Positions 27,832 to 35,690 of a DNA stretch of 64,000 bases are shown here, piece after piece. The DNA lies in NCBI RefSeq assembly GCF_004402405.1, contig NZ_SOFE01000011.1, positions 186,001 through 250,000 on the forward strand, read 5' to 3'. Below the pieces are notes generated by a model. That model was not told the DNA's origin. It ran no database searches and was given only the letters and a program-made list of their open reading frames with translations. Numbering within the stretch: the first letter of the stretch is position 1; each line of letters opens with the position of its first letter. This DNA comes from Cryobacterium levicorallinum. GTDB taxonomy: Bacteria; Actinomycetota; Actinomycetes; Actinomycetales; Microbacteriaceae. Made by a program: the position numbers and the translations under genes.

Positions 27832-27861
27832 TTGTAAAGACGAAATAACCTCAGGTAATCT
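27832..27861 (+). promoter_or_regulatory. Possible promoter of the sigma factor gene
   Basis: TTGTAA (27832-27837), 18-base spacer, TAATCT (27856-27861) match a housekeeping promoter moderately well. Between it and the leader peptide lies a small stem CACCCC/GGGGTG around 27893-27911, which might act in the 5' leader. Assignment is by eye only. Confidence 0.35.
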
Positions 27862-27943
27862 TTACCAAACAATATGTCAAGCCCTTGATCGCCACCCCTC
27901 TTCGGGGGTGTACTAAAGACTTGGAATACACGGGGAGGTGGCC

Positions 27944-27991
27944 ATGAATATCACAGACAGCAGCAGCCAGTGCGGGGGCAAGCGCTCATGA
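27944..27991 (+). CDS. 15-residue leader peptide coupled to the sigma factor
   Basis: ATG at 27944 has a near-perfect ribosome site (GGGGAGGTGG, ending 3 bases before it). The frame encodes MNITDSSSQCGGKRS and its TGA overlaps the sigma factor ATG (ATGA). The ribosome site is much stronger than that of the sigma factor itself, so ribosomes ending on the leader may restart on the sigma gene. The Ser/Cys content is noted, but no sensed amino acid can be deduced. A genuine alternative is that it is incidental. Confidence 0.55.
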   Translation: MNITDSSSQCGGKRS

Positions 27992-28995
27992 CGACGACTG
28001 TTGAGAGAAACACCAACGCCGCTTCGCTGCCGCGCCCGGCAGCGAATGCCGCGCCGCGCCGCGCCGCGGCATCGGCCAGCTACAGCGCCGCATCAACGGA
28101 TGCCTTCGGCGATTACCTGCGCCGCATCGGCAAGGGGACTCTGCTCAACGCCGAGCAGGAGGTTGATCTGGCGCGCCGCATCGAGGTGGGTCTGTTCGCT
28201 GAGGCTCGACTGCTGCGGGACGGCGATGCCATCCCGCGCGATTCGGTGGAGCATCGGGACCTGGCCTGGCTCGGGCAAGACGGGCGCCGCGCCAAGAACC
28301 AGTTCATCGAGGCCAACCTGCGCTTGGTCGTCAGCATCGCCAAACACTATTCCGGTCGCGGGGTGCCCATCATGGACCTCGTTCAGGACGGCAATATGGG
28401 TCTGGTGCGTGCGGTCGAAAAGTATGACTTCATGACCGGCTACAAGTTCTCCACCTACGCCACCTGGTGGATCCGCCAGGCCATCCACCGCGGCATGGCC
28501 GACAAATCGCGCATGATCCGCATCCCGGTGCACACGGCCGAGAAGCTGAATAAGATCAAGCGGATCCGTCGTGATCTCACGAGCGTGCTCGACCGCGACC
28601 CGACAGCACGCGAGATCGGTGAGGCCGCGCAGCTTCCAGTGCGCGATGTGCTGCGGCTGCTGCAGTACGACAACGAACCGATCTCCCTGCACACCCCGGT
28701 CGGTGATGGCGCCGGCGATATGGCTGAACTCATCATCGACGACGACTTGCCCCAGCCCGACGAGCACGCCACCCTGACCCTGCGTGCCGCGGACATCCGC
28801 TTCTTTCTGGAAACACTGCCGCCCCGAGAACGCTCCATTCTGCGGGCCCGGTTCGGCCTCGACGGCAACGAGCCCCGTACCCTCGACCAGATCGCCCACA
28901 TCGAGGGCGTCACCCGGGAACGCGTGCGGCAAATCGAGAAACGCGCCCTGGCTCTTCTGCACGTGCCCCGGCTGGAGCACTACCTGCGCGACTAG
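27988..28995 (+). CDS. RpoD-family sigma factor (group 1/2)
   Basis: 335 residues from ATG at 27988; the GTG at 27970 is less likely because 27988 is coupled to the leader peptide. Region 1.2 (FGDYLRRIGKGTLLNAEQEVDLARRIE), region 2 with VSIAKHYSGRGVPIMDLVQDG and FSTYATWWIRQAIHR (-10 recognition), region 3 (RIPVHTAEKLNKI) and region 4 with EPRTLDQIAHIEGVTRERVRQIE (-35 recognition) are complete; long motifs are given as neighbouring segments. There is no large acidic region 1.1, so it is SigB/HrdB-paralogue-like rather than the main sigma, though it may serve as a principal-like factor. Likely growth-phase or stress use is inference. Confidence 0.9.
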   Translation: MTTTVERNTNAASLPRPAANAAPRRAAASASYSAASTDAFGDYLRRIGKGTLLNAEQEVDLARRIEVGLFAEARLLRDGDAIPRDSVEHRDLAWLGQDGRRAKNQFIEANLRLVVSIAKHYSGRGVPIMDLVQDGNMGLVRAVEKYDFMTGYKFSTYATWWIRQAIHRGMADKSRMIRIPVHTAEKLNKIKRIRRDLTSVLDRDPTAREIGEAAQLPVRDVLRLLQYDNEPISLHTPVGDGAGDMAELIIDDDLPQPDEHATLTLRAADIRFFLETLPPRERSILRARFGLDGNEPRTLDQIAHIEGVTRERVRQIEKRALALLHVPRLEHYLRD

Positions 28996-29037
28996 CGGGG
29001 TCAGGATCAACCGAATGCACGCGAGCTGGAGCGAGAC

Positions 29038-29370
29038 ATGGGAAAGCTGACCTACGACTCGATCCTCACCGCGGACTTCGACGATCGAGTTCTGGCGCAT
29101 ATCCAGGTGGTCGTCGGAGCCAAGCTTCGGCGCGGCGAATCGTTCTATTTCACCTGGCGCGATGACCCGCAGGCGGGCAACGGGCGGAGCACCATCTGGC
29201 TGCACCCCGGCATCCCAATCGCATACAAATATTTCGGCAGCCGCTCCCCCACCCTGAACCGCGAGTGGATCGAGGCGCTCATGGCCACGGCCAACTCCTC
29301 CGGCGGCCTGCAAATCGTTCCAGAACCTCGCTCCCCGTTCGCGCCACTGAGCTCGAAGGACGAACCATGA
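29038..29370 (+). CDS. DUF7882-like small protein
   Basis: 110 residues starting MGKLTYDS. The blocks ILTADFDDRVLAHIQVVVGAKLRRGESF, SFYFTW and STIWLHPGIPIAYKYFGSRSP recall a small family common in Microbacteriaceae, often mislabelled as an ATP-dependent DNA ligase; there is no nucleotidyltransferase KxDG motif here, so that name is not supported. Cytoplasmic, no known role. It ends overlapping the next gene by 4 bases (ATGA). The long block is 20 residues or fewer in each quoted part: LTADFDDRVLAHIQVVVGAK and LRRGESFYFTW. Confidence 0.7.
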   Translation: MGKLTYDSILTADFDDRVLAHIQVVVGAKLRRGESFYFTWRDDPQAGNGRSTIWLHPGIPIAYKYFGSRSPTLNREWIEALMATANSSGGLQIVPEPRSPFAPLSSKDEP

Positions 29371-29624
29371 ACCGCATCGACATCGTCTATGGCGGCAAGC
29401 CCTATTCCCTCGGCGGCCGTTCGGTCGAGTCGATCCAGGTGGAGATCGACGGCGCCATCGCTGCCGGGCTGCCGTACTGGTTGCGGGTAAACAGCGGGGA
29501 GGGCCGGTTCGAAGACGCCTATCTGCTCATCGCCCCCGGAATCGCGGTCGCCCTGGTCAATGTCAAGCCGAACGGCATCGACCACGATCATGAGGGGGAT
29601 GACCTCTATCAGGATTCGCTCTGA
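29367..29624 (+). CDS. Small protein coupled to the DUF7882-like gene
   Basis: 85 residues starting MNRIDIVYGGKPYSLGGR. Contains VEIDGAIAAGLPYWLRVNSGEG and an acidic end (GIDHDHEGDDLYQDSL). The ATGA overlap with the upstream gene points to a two-protein unit. No domain is recognised. The central segment is quoted in two parts: VEIDGAIAAG and LPYWLRVNSGEG. Confidence 0.65.
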   Translation: MNRIDIVYGGKPYSLGGRSVESIQVEIDGAIAAGLPYWLRVNSGEGRFEDAYLLIAPGIAVALVNVKPNGIDHDHEGDDLYQDSL

Positions 29625-29659
29625 CCAACTACCCAGCCGGAGGCTGCCAGACTGGATCC

Positions 29660-30664
29660 ATGATGACCTCACTGGATGCCACGGTCCCCCCCTTGGAAGA
29701 GCTTCTCGGTTCCGCGCACGTCGTCTCCCTGAAACTGTTCGACCGGTTTCGAGGCCTGGACAGCCGGGAAGCGCTGCTGTTCGAGGGGCCGCAGGGCTGG
29801 ACGGAGTTTTCTCCCTTCGTCGAATACGACGACGCTGAGGCAGTCAACTGGCTGCGGGCCGCGATTGATTTCGGCTGGCAGGACTCGCCGCACCCGCTGC
29901 GCACGAGCATTCCGGTCAACGCCACCGTGCCCGCCGTCTCCGCCGACAAGGTCGCCGAAGTGCTCGCCCGTTTTCCCGGCTGCCGCACAGCCAAGGTGAA
30001 GGTGGCCAGCCCCGATCAGACTCTGGCCGACGATGTCGCCCGGGTCGCCGAGGTGCGCCGCGTGCTCGGCCCGGAGGGACGCATCCGGATCGATGCGAAC
30101 GGACTGTGGAACGTGGATGAGGCTGAGCATGCCATTCACGCCCTGAGCGCCTTTGATCTCGAATACGTCGAGCAGCCCTGCCTGACCGTGCCGGAACTGG
30201 CTGAGATTCGCCAGCGCACGACCTACCTGAGCGTGCCGATCGCCGCCGACGAGAGCGTGCGCAAGAGCAGCGACCCACTCGCCGTGGCGAGGGCCGGCGC
30301 CGCCGACATCCTGGTGATCAAGGCGCAGCCACTCGGCGGCATTCGCGCCGCCCTGTCGATCATCGGCCAGACCGGCCTTCCGGTCGTCGTCTCCAGCGCC
30401 CTCGACACCTCGGTCGGGCTGTCCATGGGCGCCCACCTGGCCGCATCCGTTCCCGGCTTGTACTTCGACTGCGGGCTGGGCACGGCCTCGCTGCTGGCCG
30501 AGGACGTCACGACCCACCCTCTGCTCCCGGTCGACGGCGCGATTCCGGTGCGCCGGGTCGCCCCCGACCCTGCTCTGCTTACGCAGCACGCGGCCAGTCC
30601 GGAGCGCCGTGACTGGTGGCTGGCGCGCCTCGCGCACACCCACGCGCTCCTCGCCGCCGGATAG
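29660..30664 (+). CDS. menC: o-Succinylbenzoate synthase
   Basis: 334 residues, enolase superfamily. The catalytic Lys pair is in TAKVKVAS (KxK), metal ligands are Asp in RIDANG, Glu in VEQPC and Asp in IAADES, and the second catalytic Lys is in LVIKAQPLGG. This is the short actinobacterial MenC form. It completes the menaquinone set of the window (menF, D, C, E, B, A, G), though it lies 1.9 kb from menB behind the sigma factor and the DUF7882-like pair. Either of two adjacent ATGs may be the start. Confidence 0.93.
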   Translation: MMTSLDATVPPLEELLGSAHVVSLKLFDRFRGLDSREALLFEGPQGWTEFSPFVEYDDAEAVNWLRAAIDFGWQDSPHPLRTSIPVNATVPAVSADKVAEVLARFPGCRTAKVKVASPDQTLADDVARVAEVRRVLGPEGRIRIDANGLWNVDEAEHAIHALSAFDLEYVEQPCLTVPELAEIRQRTTYLSVPIAADESVRKSSDPLAVARAGAADILVIKAQPLGGIRAALSIIGQTGLPVVVSSALDTSVGLSMGAHLAASVPGLYFDCGLGTASLLAEDVTTHPLLPVDGAIPVRRVAPDPALLTQHAASPERRDWWLARLAHTHALLAAG

Positions 30665-30679
30665 CGCGCAACCGAATGG

Positions 30680-30736
30680 CGAAAGCGGGTGAAAGGTTGA
30701 TTCAGACGGGCTGAAGCAACCGTTTACCCGCTTTCG
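30680..30736. terminator. Bidirectional terminator between menC and ccsB
   Basis: Twenty-base arms 30680-30699 and 30717-30736 pair at 18 of 20 positions, loop 17 bases. It separates convergent menC and ccsB. No long T-run follows on either strand. Confidence 0.7.
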
Positions 30737-30748
30737 AATGACTGCAGG

Positions 30749-31825
30749 CTACAGGCCGGAGTAGGCGTGCAGGCCCTTGAAGAACACGTTGACGATGCCG
30801 AAGTTGAACATGACGGCGCTGAAGCCGATGATCGACAGCCAGGCCGAGCGTGATCCGCGCCAGCCGCGGGTCGCACGGGCGTGGATGTAGCCGGCGTAGA
30901 TGACCCAGATGATGAAAGTCCAGACCTCTTTGGTGTCCCAGCCCCAGTAGCGGCCCCAGGCCTGTTCGGCCCAGATCGAGCCGGCCATCAGGGTGAAGGT
31001 CCACAAAATGAAGCCGACGATATTGATGCGGTAGGACAGATTCTCCAGCGTCACTGACGACGGCAGCGTGGCCAGAAAACGCAGGCGCAGAGCGGATGCG
31101 ATCGCCCCGCGCGGCGCGGCAGCTCCCTCGAGCACGTGGTTCTCCCGCCGCGACTGCAACAGCTGAACGGTCGACAGGGCGAAACCGAGCGCGAACATTC
31201 CGGTGCCGAGGGACGCCACGAAAACGTGGATCACCAGCCAGGCCGACTGCAGCGCCGGCGGCAGCGGGGCGACCTCGACGTAGAACTGCAGGGCGGCAAT
31301 TCCGAGCAGCACGAGCACGAGGCCGGTGACGAAGGTTCCCAGAAAACGCAGGTCCGAGCGCACCAGCACGAGCAGAAACACCGTCATGATGAGCAGGGTT
31401 CCGGTCATGGCGAATTCGTACATGTTCGCCCACGGCACCCGGTCGGCGGCGAAACCGCGCATAACGGTTGCCACGAGGTGCAGTGCCCAGGCGAGCACGG
31501 TGAGCGAGACGCCCACTCGTAGGCTCGACGAGCGACCGTAGGGCATGGCCGCATCGTTGTCCATCCGCGCGCTGAGGCGGGACAGCACCGGCCGTTTCAG
31601 GGCCGGTCGCTCAAGGGTGCGGGTACCGCCAGCGGATGCTGCGGCGCCGGCCGAAGCAGCGGCATCCGTTTCCACCAGGTCGGCCGCCTCGATCACGCCG
31701 ACCGCGCTCGAGCGGCGGGCGAGGTCGATCGCGAAGGCGATGAAAGCGAGGGCGTAGACGCCCATCGCCGAATACAGCGCGTAGAGCGAGTACGAGTTGA
31801 GCAGTGCGGGGTCAGTCAGATTCAC
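30749..31825 (-). CDS. ccsB: Cytochrome c biogenesis protein CcsB/ResC
   Basis: 358 residues with eight or so membrane helices. The heme-handling WWD-type motif appears as WGRYWGWDTKEVWTFIIW; heme-ligand His are in ALHLVATVMRG and VIHVFVASLG. A hydrophilic Ala/Ser linker of about 60 residues follows the first helix. Together with ResB it moves heme across the membrane and ligates it to apocytochrome c. It lies 9 bases after resB in the leftward ccm-II operon. Confidence 0.93.
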   Translation of the reverse strand: MNLTDPALLNSYSLYALYSAMGVYALAFIAFAIDLARRSSAVGVIEAADLVETDAAASAGAAASAGGTRTLERPALKRPVLSRLSARMDNDAAMPYGRSSSLRVGVSLTVLAWALHLVATVMRGFAADRVPWANMYEFAMTGTLLIMTVFLLVLVRSDLRFLGTFVTGLVLVLLGIAALQFYVEVAPLPPALQSAWLVIHVFVASLGTGMFALGFALSTVQLLQSRRENHVLEGAAAPRGAIASALRLRFLATLPSSVTLENLSYRINIVGFILWTFTLMAGSIWAEQAWGRYWGWDTKEVWTFIIWVIYAGYIHARATRGWRGSRSAWLSIIGFSAVMFNFGIVNVFFKGLHAYSGL

Positions 31826-31834
31826 GATCTAAGC

Positions 31835-33514
31835 CTAAGTCGTTTCGGGGGTGGCGACGATGGGTTGGTGGGACTTGAGCAGTTTCAGATGTCGGTCGGC
31901 CAGGGCCGTGACGGCGCTGCCGAGGGCTGGGTCGTCACCACGGGCGAGGCCGGCATATTCGAGGTGAACCGTTCCATCGGCACGCGTGGTCGCCTTCACC
32001 CAGACTCGGCGACGCGGCACGAGCAGTCCGGTGAACAGGCCGAACAGCACGAGTGCGGAGAAGGAGATCAGCCAGATCTGGGTCGGATCGTGGTGAATGT
32101 CGAAGCTGGCAAAGCGCGGAACCGACTGCTTGAGATCGCCGGCAGCCGAGGCTGCCGGGTCGTTGTCGATGAAGCTGACCGTGCCGAGGTCATTCGGCAG
32201 CTCGGTGGACTCGCCCGGCTTGAGTTCGATCGAGTCGACACCGGTGGAGCCGCCGTTCTGCTGGGTCAGATCGTCGGTGACGAGGGCATAAACGGATGTC
32301 GGTACGCCGTCATCGAGACCGAGGTCGCCGGTGTACACGTTCAGGGTGAGCAGCGGATACTCGAGGTCGGGGTAGCTGGAGAAGTTCGCCCCGGACTCGG
32401 CCTTGTCCTGGGTGGGATAGAAGAAACCGATCATGCCGAGCTGTTCGGCCAGACCGTCTGGCACCTTGACGATACCGAGCGAGGTGAGGTTGGCGTCCTG
32501 CGGCAGAAACGGTACCGAATCGGAGAACACCACGGTGCCGTCGGGGGCCGTGACCTGAATGGTCGGTGCGTAGCCGTTGCCGAGCAGGTAGATGCTCGTG
32601 CCATTCGTGCGCAGCGGCCCATTGACCTTAACCACGCTGGGCTCCGCTTCTGCGCCCTTGGGAGTAACGGTCACGTCGGCGGTGAAGTCGATCGGCTGGC
32701 CGTAGGCCTGCAGGTTGAGCTGCTCGTAGGCCACCGCGAAGTCGTCGAGGCTCAGGGTGTAGGGGTCGAGGGTTCCGTCGTCGAAGAAACGTCCAGGGTT
32801 GAAGGAGTCGTACGCGAGCAGAGTGTTCACGAAAGTCTGGCCTTCGACCAGCACGCGCTGGCCGCTGAAGCCGTAGCCGCCGCCGAATCCGACGGTGACC
32901 AGAACGCCTACCAGGGCGCCGTGAAAGATCAGGTTCCCGGTCTCGCGCAGGTAGCCGCGTTCGGCCGAGACCGATGACTCCCCCTCAGCCTCGAACCGAG
33001 CGACGCGGTAGCCGCTGGATTTCAGAAGGGTGCGGGCGTGGGTGATGGCGGCGGAGGCATCCGTTTCAGCCGGCGCGTCATGCTCGATGAAACCCGACAG
33101 GCGGGAGAGCCGGGCCGGAGTGGTCGGCGGCTTCGCGCGCAGGGCCAGAAAATGGTGTTTGGTGCGCGGAATGACGCAGCCGATGAGCGAGATAAACAGC
33201 AGCAGGTAGATCGCCGAGAACCAGGCCGAGGTGTACACGTCGAAGGCTTGCAGCTGGTCGAGGACCGGTGCCAGGTCGGGGTTGTCGGCAAAGTACTGGG
33301 TGACGCCGTTCGGGTCTGAGCTGCGCTGCGGCACTAGCGATCCGGGAATGGCGGCGATGGCGAGCATCAGCAGCAGAAACAGGGCGGTGCGCATACTCGT
33401 GAGCTGACGCCAGAACCAGCGCAGCCAGCCGGTCAGGCCGAGCTTGGGCTGCACGACCCCCGGTGTCTGCGGGCGGGAATCGTAGTGGTCAGATGGCCGG
33501 GACAAAGCTGCCAA
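31835..33514 (-). CDS. resB: Cytochrome c biogenesis protein ResB
   Basis: 559 residues from TTG at 33514, which overlaps ccdA by 26 bases; a TTG at 33505 is an alternative. Three N-terminal helices including LTSMRTALFLLLMLAIAAIPG and ISLIGCVIPR, a large extracytoplasmic domain of about 300 residues, and a final helix (LISFSALVLFGLFTGLLVPRR, quoted in part: FSALVLFGLFTGLLVP). Forms the system II cytochrome c synthase with CcsB. Confidence 0.93.
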   Translation of the reverse strand: MAALSRPSDHYDSRPQTPGVVQPKLGLTGWLRWFWRQLTSMRTALFLLLMLAIAAIPGSLVPQRSSDPNGVTQYFADNPDLAPVLDQLQAFDVYTSAWFSAIYLLLFISLIGCVIPRTKHHFLALRAKPPTTPARLSRLSGFIEHDAPAETDASAAITHARTLLKSSGYRVARFEAEGESSVSAERGYLRETGNLIFHGALVGVLVTVGFGGGYGFSGQRVLVEGQTFVNTLLAYDSFNPGRFFDDGTLDPYTLSLDDFAVAYEQLNLQAYGQPIDFTADVTVTPKGAEAEPSVVKVNGPLRTNGTSIYLLGNGYAPTIQVTAPDGTVVFSDSVPFLPQDANLTSLGIVKVPDGLAEQLGMIGFFYPTQDKAESGANFSSYPDLEYPLLTLNVYTGDLGLDDGVPTSVYALVTDDLTQQNGGSTGVDSIELKPGESTELPNDLGTVSFIDNDPAASAAGDLKQSVPRFASFDIHHDPTQIWLISFSALVLFGLFTGLLVPRRRVWVKATTRADGTVHLEYAGLARGDDPALGSAVTALADRHLKLLKSHQPIVATPETT

Positions 33515-34250
33515 TCACCCCTTGCAGGTCGAGGAGCCAGGCATTCCAGATGCCGGTCACCATGAGGACTCCGATAACGACGAGCAAAACGCCGCCGAAC
33601 AGGTTGATGGCACGTATATGCCGTTTCAGGAATGCGACCGATCCGGTGGCCCAGTTGAGGCCGAGGGCGATCAACAGGAACGGAATACCGAGGCCGAGGG
33701 AATAGAACAACGCGAGCAGACCGCCCTGCCAGGGTGAGCCGGTGCCAAGGCTGAGGGAGTTGATGGCGGTGAGGGTCGGGCCGGTGCACGGCGTCCAGCC
33801 GACCGCGAACACCGCGCCGAGCAGGGGCGCTCCGGCCAGGCCCATCTTGGGGCGCCAACTGGTTTTGATGGTGCGCTGCATCGCACCGAACTGGCCGACG
33901 AAGACCAGGCCGAGCAGAATGACCACGACGCCGGCGATCCGGGTGATCAGGTCGCGGTAGGAGTTGAGCCAGAATCCGGCCGCGCCGAAAACGACGCCAG
34001 TGAGCACGAACACCACGGTGAAGCCGAGCACGAACAGGCCGACCCCGGCCAGCAGCCGGTTGCGGCCGCGCCGATCCCGTTTGGAGGTTCCGGTGCGCCC
34101 GTCGGTGAAGCCGCCGATGTAGGCGAGGTAGCCGGGTACGAGCGGCAAAATGCACGGGGAGGCGAACGACACCAGCCCGGCCAGGAGCGCGATGGGAATA
34201 GCGAAGAGCAGCTGCCCGCTGAAGACGATCTCTCCGAAGGGATTGTTCAC
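33489..34250 (-). CDS. ccdA: CcdA/DsbD-type thiol-disulfide transporter
   Basis: 253 residues with six to seven helices. The redox Cys pair is in LVSFASPCILPLVPGY (helix 1) and AVGWTPCTGPTL (helix 4). It carries electrons from cytoplasmic thioredoxin to ResA outside the membrane to keep apocytochrome c reduced. It overlaps resA by 4 bases and resB by 26. Confidence 0.94.
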   Translation of the reverse strand: MNNPFGEIVFSGQLLFAIPIALLAGLVSFASPCILPLVPGYLAYIGGFTDGRTGTSKRDRRGRNRLLAGVGLFVLGFTVVFVLTGVVFGAAGFWLNSYRDLITRIAGVVVILLGLVFVGQFGAMQRTIKTSWRPKMGLAGAPLLGAVFAVGWTPCTGPTLTAINSLSLGTGSPWQGGLLALFYSLGLGIPFLLIALGLNWATGSVAFLKRHIRAINLFGGVLLVVIGVLMVTGIWNAWLLDLQGVIGSFVPAI

Positions 34251-34882
34251 TCGCCGGTGCCGCTATCAATGATCGCGCCAGTCTCCGCGATCGTGTCGCG
34301 AATCAGGGTTTCCAGAATGGAGGGCGAGGTGACCTGGCCGAGAATGCGGGCGGCAACCCGGCCTTCGGCGTCGAGCACGAGTGTGGTGGGCACCGCGTTC
34401 GGCGGGATGCTGCCGCTGAAGGCGAGCTGCATGGCGCCGGTGTCGACGTCGAGCACCGAGGGGTACGTCACGCTGTAGGTCTCGTTGAACGCGATCGCGT
34501 TCGGCGCCTGGTCCCGCACGTTGACTCCGAGAAAACTCGCGCCCTCATTTTCGAATTGCGCGTTGATGCTTTGCAGATCGGATGCCTCGGCCCGGCACGG
34601 CGCGCAGCTCGCGTACCAGAAATTGACGACCAGAACCTCGCCAAGCTTGTCGGCGCTGGTGACTGTTTCACCGGTCTCGGTCACGCCGGAGAACTCGATG
34701 GCCTCGCCGCGGCTTTCGAGGGGGATCTCGGTGACGCTGCCGTCGCCGGCGATGAAGCCCTTGCTCGAGCCCTCGCGGTACTGCTCGGCGAGCGGGTCAG
34801 AGGAGCAGCCGGCGAGCAACAATGCGGCTGCGGCGAGACCGGCCAACAGCGGGGCGACCCGGCGACTCTTCACGCGGCTCAT
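34247..34882 (-). CDS. resA: Thioredoxin-like lipoprotein ResA
   Basis: 211 residues. Signal with lipobox LLAGC, then a TlpA/ResA thioredoxin fold with active site WYASCAPCRAE and cis-Pro region AVPTTLVLD. Reduces apocytochrome c heme-binding Cys on the outer side of the membrane. Overlaps the histidine phosphatase end by 4 bases and ccdA start by 4. Confidence 0.94.
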   Translation of the reverse strand: MSRVKSRRVAPLLAGLAAAALLLAGCSSDPLAEQYREGSSKGFIAGDGSVTEIPLESRGEAIEFSGVTETGETVTSADKLGEVLVVNFWYASCAPCRAEASDLQSINAQFENEGASFLGVNVRDQAPNAIAFNETYSVTYPSVLDVDTGAMQLAFSGSIPPNAVPTTLVLDAEGRVAARILGQVTSPSILETLIRDTIAETGAIIDSGTGE

Positions 34883-35523
34883 ACGGCACCCACGTCGTTG
34901 CTCGGATCGAGAAGTGCTGCGGCCGGGCTGGCATAACCGGTTTCAGCGAAGTGGTCGCCGCGCCAGGACAGCGTCGTGATGCTCGACAGATCGCACCGCC
35001 GGTTGCGCGGGTCGTGGGCGAGTCGTTCATGGGCGAGGGAGCGGTGCACCATCCAGATCGGCAGCTGGTGGCTGACCAGCACAACATCGCCCTCGTCGAC
35101 CGAGTTCCAGGCGTCATCGATCGCCGCGAGCATCCGCTTCGAGACAGCCCGAAACGGTTCGCCCCAGCTCGGCCGGAGCGGGTTGACCAAAGCCGGCCAG
35201 TTGCGGGGGTCGCGCAGCGCGCCGTCTGAACCGCGCATCCGCTTGCCTTCGAATGCGTTGGTCGGTTCGATAATGCGTTCCTCGCTGTCGACCGGCAGCC
35301 CAAAGGCGGCGGCGATCGGTGCGGCCGATTCCTGCGCTCGCTGCAGCGGCGAGGCGATCACGCGCACAACCGGGCGGCCGCGCTCGACCAGTTCGGCGGC
35401 GGCGGTGGCGGCCATGAGCACACCCTGCTCGGACAACCGGTAGTTCGGCAGCCGTCCGTAGAGCACGCGTTCGGGGTTAAAGACCTCACCGTGACGCACG
35501 AGATGCACTTGACTGGCTACCAC
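34879..35523 (-). CDS. Histidine phosphatase family protein
   Basis: 214 residues from GTG at 35523. The phosphohistidine motif is LVRHGEV, with further catalytic ASPLQRAQES, WGEPFRAV and VSHQLPIW. In Actinobacteria a phosphatase of this type often heads the ResA-CcdA-ResB-CcsB operon, as here. Substrate unknown. Confidence 0.9.
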   Translation of the reverse strand: MVASQVHLVRHGEVFNPERVLYGRLPNYRLSEQGVLMAATAAAELVERGRPVVRVIASPLQRAQESAAPIAAAFGLPVDSEERIIEPTNAFEGKRMRGSDGALRDPRNWPALVNPLRPSWGEPFRAVSKRMLAAIDDAWNSVDEGDVVLVSHQLPIWMVHRSLAHERLAHDPRNRRCDLSSITTLSWRGDHFAETGYASPAAALLDPSNDVGAV

Positions 35524-35690
35524 CCGACTAGTCTACGGAGGCCCCAGCCTTGAAACCGCCGTGAGAGCGCTCAGACGTCAACGATGCTGATGCTCCGGGC
35601 GAGGTCATCCACGATCGGCAGCAACTTCAATACTTCTACACCGGGCTCCCCTCGGCGGGGACCTTGGGCGGCTCCGGCTAAGCTCGAACA

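Noticed and set aside
28093..29313. A 406-codon open frame antisense to the sigma factor and DUF7882-like gene
   Set aside because: Shadow of two genes with clear family motifs; no domain and no ribosome site.
29038..29370. ATP-dependent DNA ligase as product name
   Set aside because: The protein has 110 residues and no ligase Lys motif or nucleotidyltransferase fold motifs.
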